Below are positions 62,700 through 64,000 of a DNA stretch of 64,000 nucleotides, piece by piece; the first letter of the stretch is position 1, and the number at the start of each line of letters is the position of its first letter. The stretch comes from JBCDJI01 sp964351865 (GTDB taxonomy: Bacteria > Verrucomicrobiota > Verrucomicrobiia > Methylacidiphilales > JBCBYL01), in assembly GCA_964351865.1 (NCBI GenBank), contig CAYGPJ010000015.1:1-64000 (forward strand), in the 5' to 3' direction. The notes beneath the pieces were generated by a model. The model saw nothing but the letters and a program-made list of their open reading frames with translations, did not search any database and was not told where the DNA came from. The position numbers were made by a program, and so were the translations under genes.

Positions 62700-63119
62700 A
62701 TGAGGGCATTTCTACCGCTCTTATTACTCTTCCTCATGCTCATTACGGGTGCCGTGCTCAACGCCACCACCAGCCAACGTTACTTGCCCAAACACTATCG
62801 CATTGCCAGCTCATCTGAAATCACAGGAAAAGGGAAACTCCACCACTGTTTCCCCTACGCGCAAGAATTGCAGCGCCAGCTCTATTTCGAAGCGAATTTG
62901 CTTTCCAGTCTGATTTTCTTTAACTGGACTGACGACAAAGGCGACTACGGCTCACATGTGGTGGTGCACTATTGGGATCAACATGGCAATCAGTGGTTGG
63001 TCGACAACCAGACGCGCCACCCCGTCAATGTGGACGGTCAGAACACCCACGAACTGTTATCGCAACTCTACCCGGAGCTCAACATCGAACCGGTTCCTAC
63101 CTTAGTGGAATCACTATGA
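62700..63119 (+). CDS. Exported protein with transglutaminase-like core
   Basis: A protein of about 139 residues with a hydrophobic signal sequence (AFLPLLLLFLMLITGAVLNA). The mature part has Cys in KLHHCFPYAQELQRQ, His in SHVVVHYWDQHGNQWLVDNQT and a nearby Asp, the order Cys-His-Asp of transglutaminase-like proteases. AAGGA lies 5-9 bases upstream of the ATG at 62700, which decided this start over an in-frame ATG at 62664. No family was recognised with confidence. Confidence 0.45.
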   Translation: MRAFLPLLLLFLMLITGAVLNATTSQRYLPKHYRIASSSEITGKGKLHHCFPYAQELQRQLYFEANLLSSLIFFNWTDDKGDYGSHVVVHYWDQHGNQWLVDNQTRHPVNVDGQNTHELLSQLYPELNIEPVPTLVESL

Positions 63120-63144
63120 CATCATTGCGATCTCTCATGTCGCT

Positions 63145-63546
63145 TTAGCACATCCGTGCAACATATTCAGCCAGATGTAGCCGCTCAAATTCTTCCCAGG
63201 TCCAAGCTCGTGGAGAAAGGACATGGCTGGCCTCTGCGGGCACGACATAAGCCATCACCGCTTGCATGCCACCATCCAATTTAACCTGCACCGACAGCCG
63301 CTGATAAAAGCTGTCCTCATAGCGATCGAGCGCCTGCAGTTCAGATTGAGTTAATCCCGCTAGCACTCGCCCCGGAGTTTGATCACCGGAGGATTCAATG
63401 ATTCCCGGAAAGGTCGCACCCTCAACGTAATAACAGGCATATCCCGGCAGCATCGCGGGAACAGAATCAGGCACACGCCCGACTACCAGCTGCAACACCT
63501 CCGGTGACAGCAGTGAGCCATAAACAAAAAGTCGATCGCTTTTCAT
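63145..63546 (-). CDS. Gamma-glutamylcyclotransferase-like (AIG2/GGCT fold) protein
   Basis: A 133-residue protein of the GGCT-like/AIG2 family: RLFVYGSLLSPEVLQL (substrate-binding loop), GYACYYVEG, VLAGLTQSELQALDRYEDSFYQR with the catalytic Glu77 in DRYEDSFY. Acts on gamma-glutamyl amines or peptides. It overlaps the upstream PLP-enzyme gene by 4 bp, so the two are co-transcribed. Confidence 0.88.
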   Translation of the reverse strand: MKSDRLFVYGSLLSPEVLQLVVGRVPDSVPAMLPGYACYYVEGATFPGIIESSGDQTPGRVLAGLTQSELQALDRYEDSFYQRLSVQVKLDGGMQAVMAYVVPAEASHVLSPRAWTWEEFERLHLAEYVARMC

Positions 63547-64000
63547 ACCGATAACTTATCCAACGCCTCGGAAAAACGTGAAATGATTTCTGCTTCCGGC
63601 TCCAGCCCGACTGAGATCCGAATCAGCCATCGACTCACACCACATGACTCCACCCACTCCAGTTCATCGTAATGCGCGAGTAGCGTATAAGGACAGGCTA
63701 AGGTGAAATTCGTTCCCAATGTCGGACCTTTATTGACCCTTAACGCATCATAGAAAACTGGTGCATTCTGCTCCGGCTGCACCAAATCGATCGAGAGCAG
63801 CCCTCCGTAACCACCATCCGATTTGCGGATAGCCTCGTAACGTTCGTTATCCTGGAATTTTGGATAATAGACGCGTTGAACTTTCGGATGCTGCTTGAGA
63901 AAATCAGCCAAACGTTCTGAAGAAGCATTGATCGTCTTCATCCGCTCCGGATAGTCGCGACTGTTCGTTTCAAGTACGAATGCATCCTCGGCATAGAGAC
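63543..64000 (-). CDS. Cys/Met-metabolism PLP-dependent enzyme (partial, N-terminus outside)
   Basis: The C-terminal 151 residues of a cystathionine gamma-synthase/MetB-MetZ-like enzyme; the frame stays open to the window edge. Visible are the segment LYAEDAFVLETNSRDYPERM, the helix RLADFLKQHPKVQRVYYPKF, SDGGYGGLLSIDLV, then GPTLGTNFTLACPYTLLAHYDELEWVESCGVSRWLIRISVGLEP with the substrate-binding Arg. The gene ends 4 bp into the GGCT-like gene. The pyridoxal Lys lies beyond the window. Confidence 0.8.
   Translation of the reverse strand, partial: LYAEDAFVLETNSRDYPERMKTINASSERLADFLKQHPKVQRVYYPKFQDNERYEAIRKSDGGYGGLLSIDLVQPEQNAPVFYDALRVNKGPTLGTNFTLACPYTLLAHYDELEWVESCGVSRWLIRISVGLEPEAEIISRFSEALDKLSV

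Overview
The window reads as a chromosomal segment of a Gram-negative bacterium, most likely a verrucomicrobium and perhaps a marine member of Opitutae/Puniceicoccales. This placement is an inference from gene content: outer-membrane barrels ending in Phe, TrmFO, an extended cbb3 oxidase locus, an ABC-exported polysaccharide cluster with sulfotransferases, a eukaryote-like SET-domain protein with a Lys-rich tail, and many short palindromic repeats. No ribosomal RNA gene is present to confirm it.

Layout. 0-1.35 kb: an elongator tRNA-Met(CAT) followed by a GIY-YIG nuclease gene. The tRNA 3' half plus nuclease is duplicated in tandem, and the second copy has lost its ATG. The locus is filled with REP-like hairpins and MITE-like palindromes. 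1.35-11.3 kb: trmFO; an operon of CHASE2-adenylate cyclase, FecR-domain and caspase-like proteins flanked by two paralogous outer-membrane barrels; a SET-domain methyltransferase; aroD; a LON-domain protein. 11.4-18.8 kb: the cell-shape operon mreB-mreC-mreD-mrdA-rodA-rng, ending at a strong terminator. 18.8-19.6 kb: tRNA-Pro(GGG) followed by about 700 bp of repeat debris, including a 118-bp unit almost identical to one beside tRNA-Met. 19.6-29.5 kb: housekeeping genes (tyrS, rpsA, a lipoprotein gene, tatA, folE2, galK, hemW, small proteins, hisI).

29.5-50.4 kb: a bidirectional cluster for making, decorating and exporting a surface polysaccharide. It holds glycosyltransferases, three sulfotransferases, a NodU/CmcH-type carbamoyltransferase, an AlkP-superfamily enzyme, two 2OG-oxygenase-like proteins (one apparently catalytically dead), three FkbM methyltransferase domains (one fused to a glycosyltransferase), two Wzt-like ATPases with glycan-binding C-termini and one Wzm-like permease. 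The inferred product is a sulfated, methylated and possibly carbamoylated glycan. An internally deleted zinc-type dehydrogenase remnant lies at its edge.

51.4-64 kb: znuB/znuC/znuA (divergent, with a possible Zur operator), a cbb3 oxidase operon ccoS-ccoN-ccoO-small subunit-ccoI, then on the minus strand a Fur/Zur regulator, a YidD-RibD(deaminase) fusion and cysS. The end carries a glutamine amidotransferase, a secreted transglutaminase-like protein, a gamma-glutamylcyclotransferase-like protein and a partial Cys/Met-metabolism PLP enzyme running off the window.

The points most worth a second look are the tRNA-proximal duplication/repeat system, the cyclase-FecR-caspase operon, the YidD-RibD fusion, the cbb3 operon without a haem-bearing CcoP and with an enlarged CcoI, and the degenerate or duplicated enzymes of the polysaccharide cluster.
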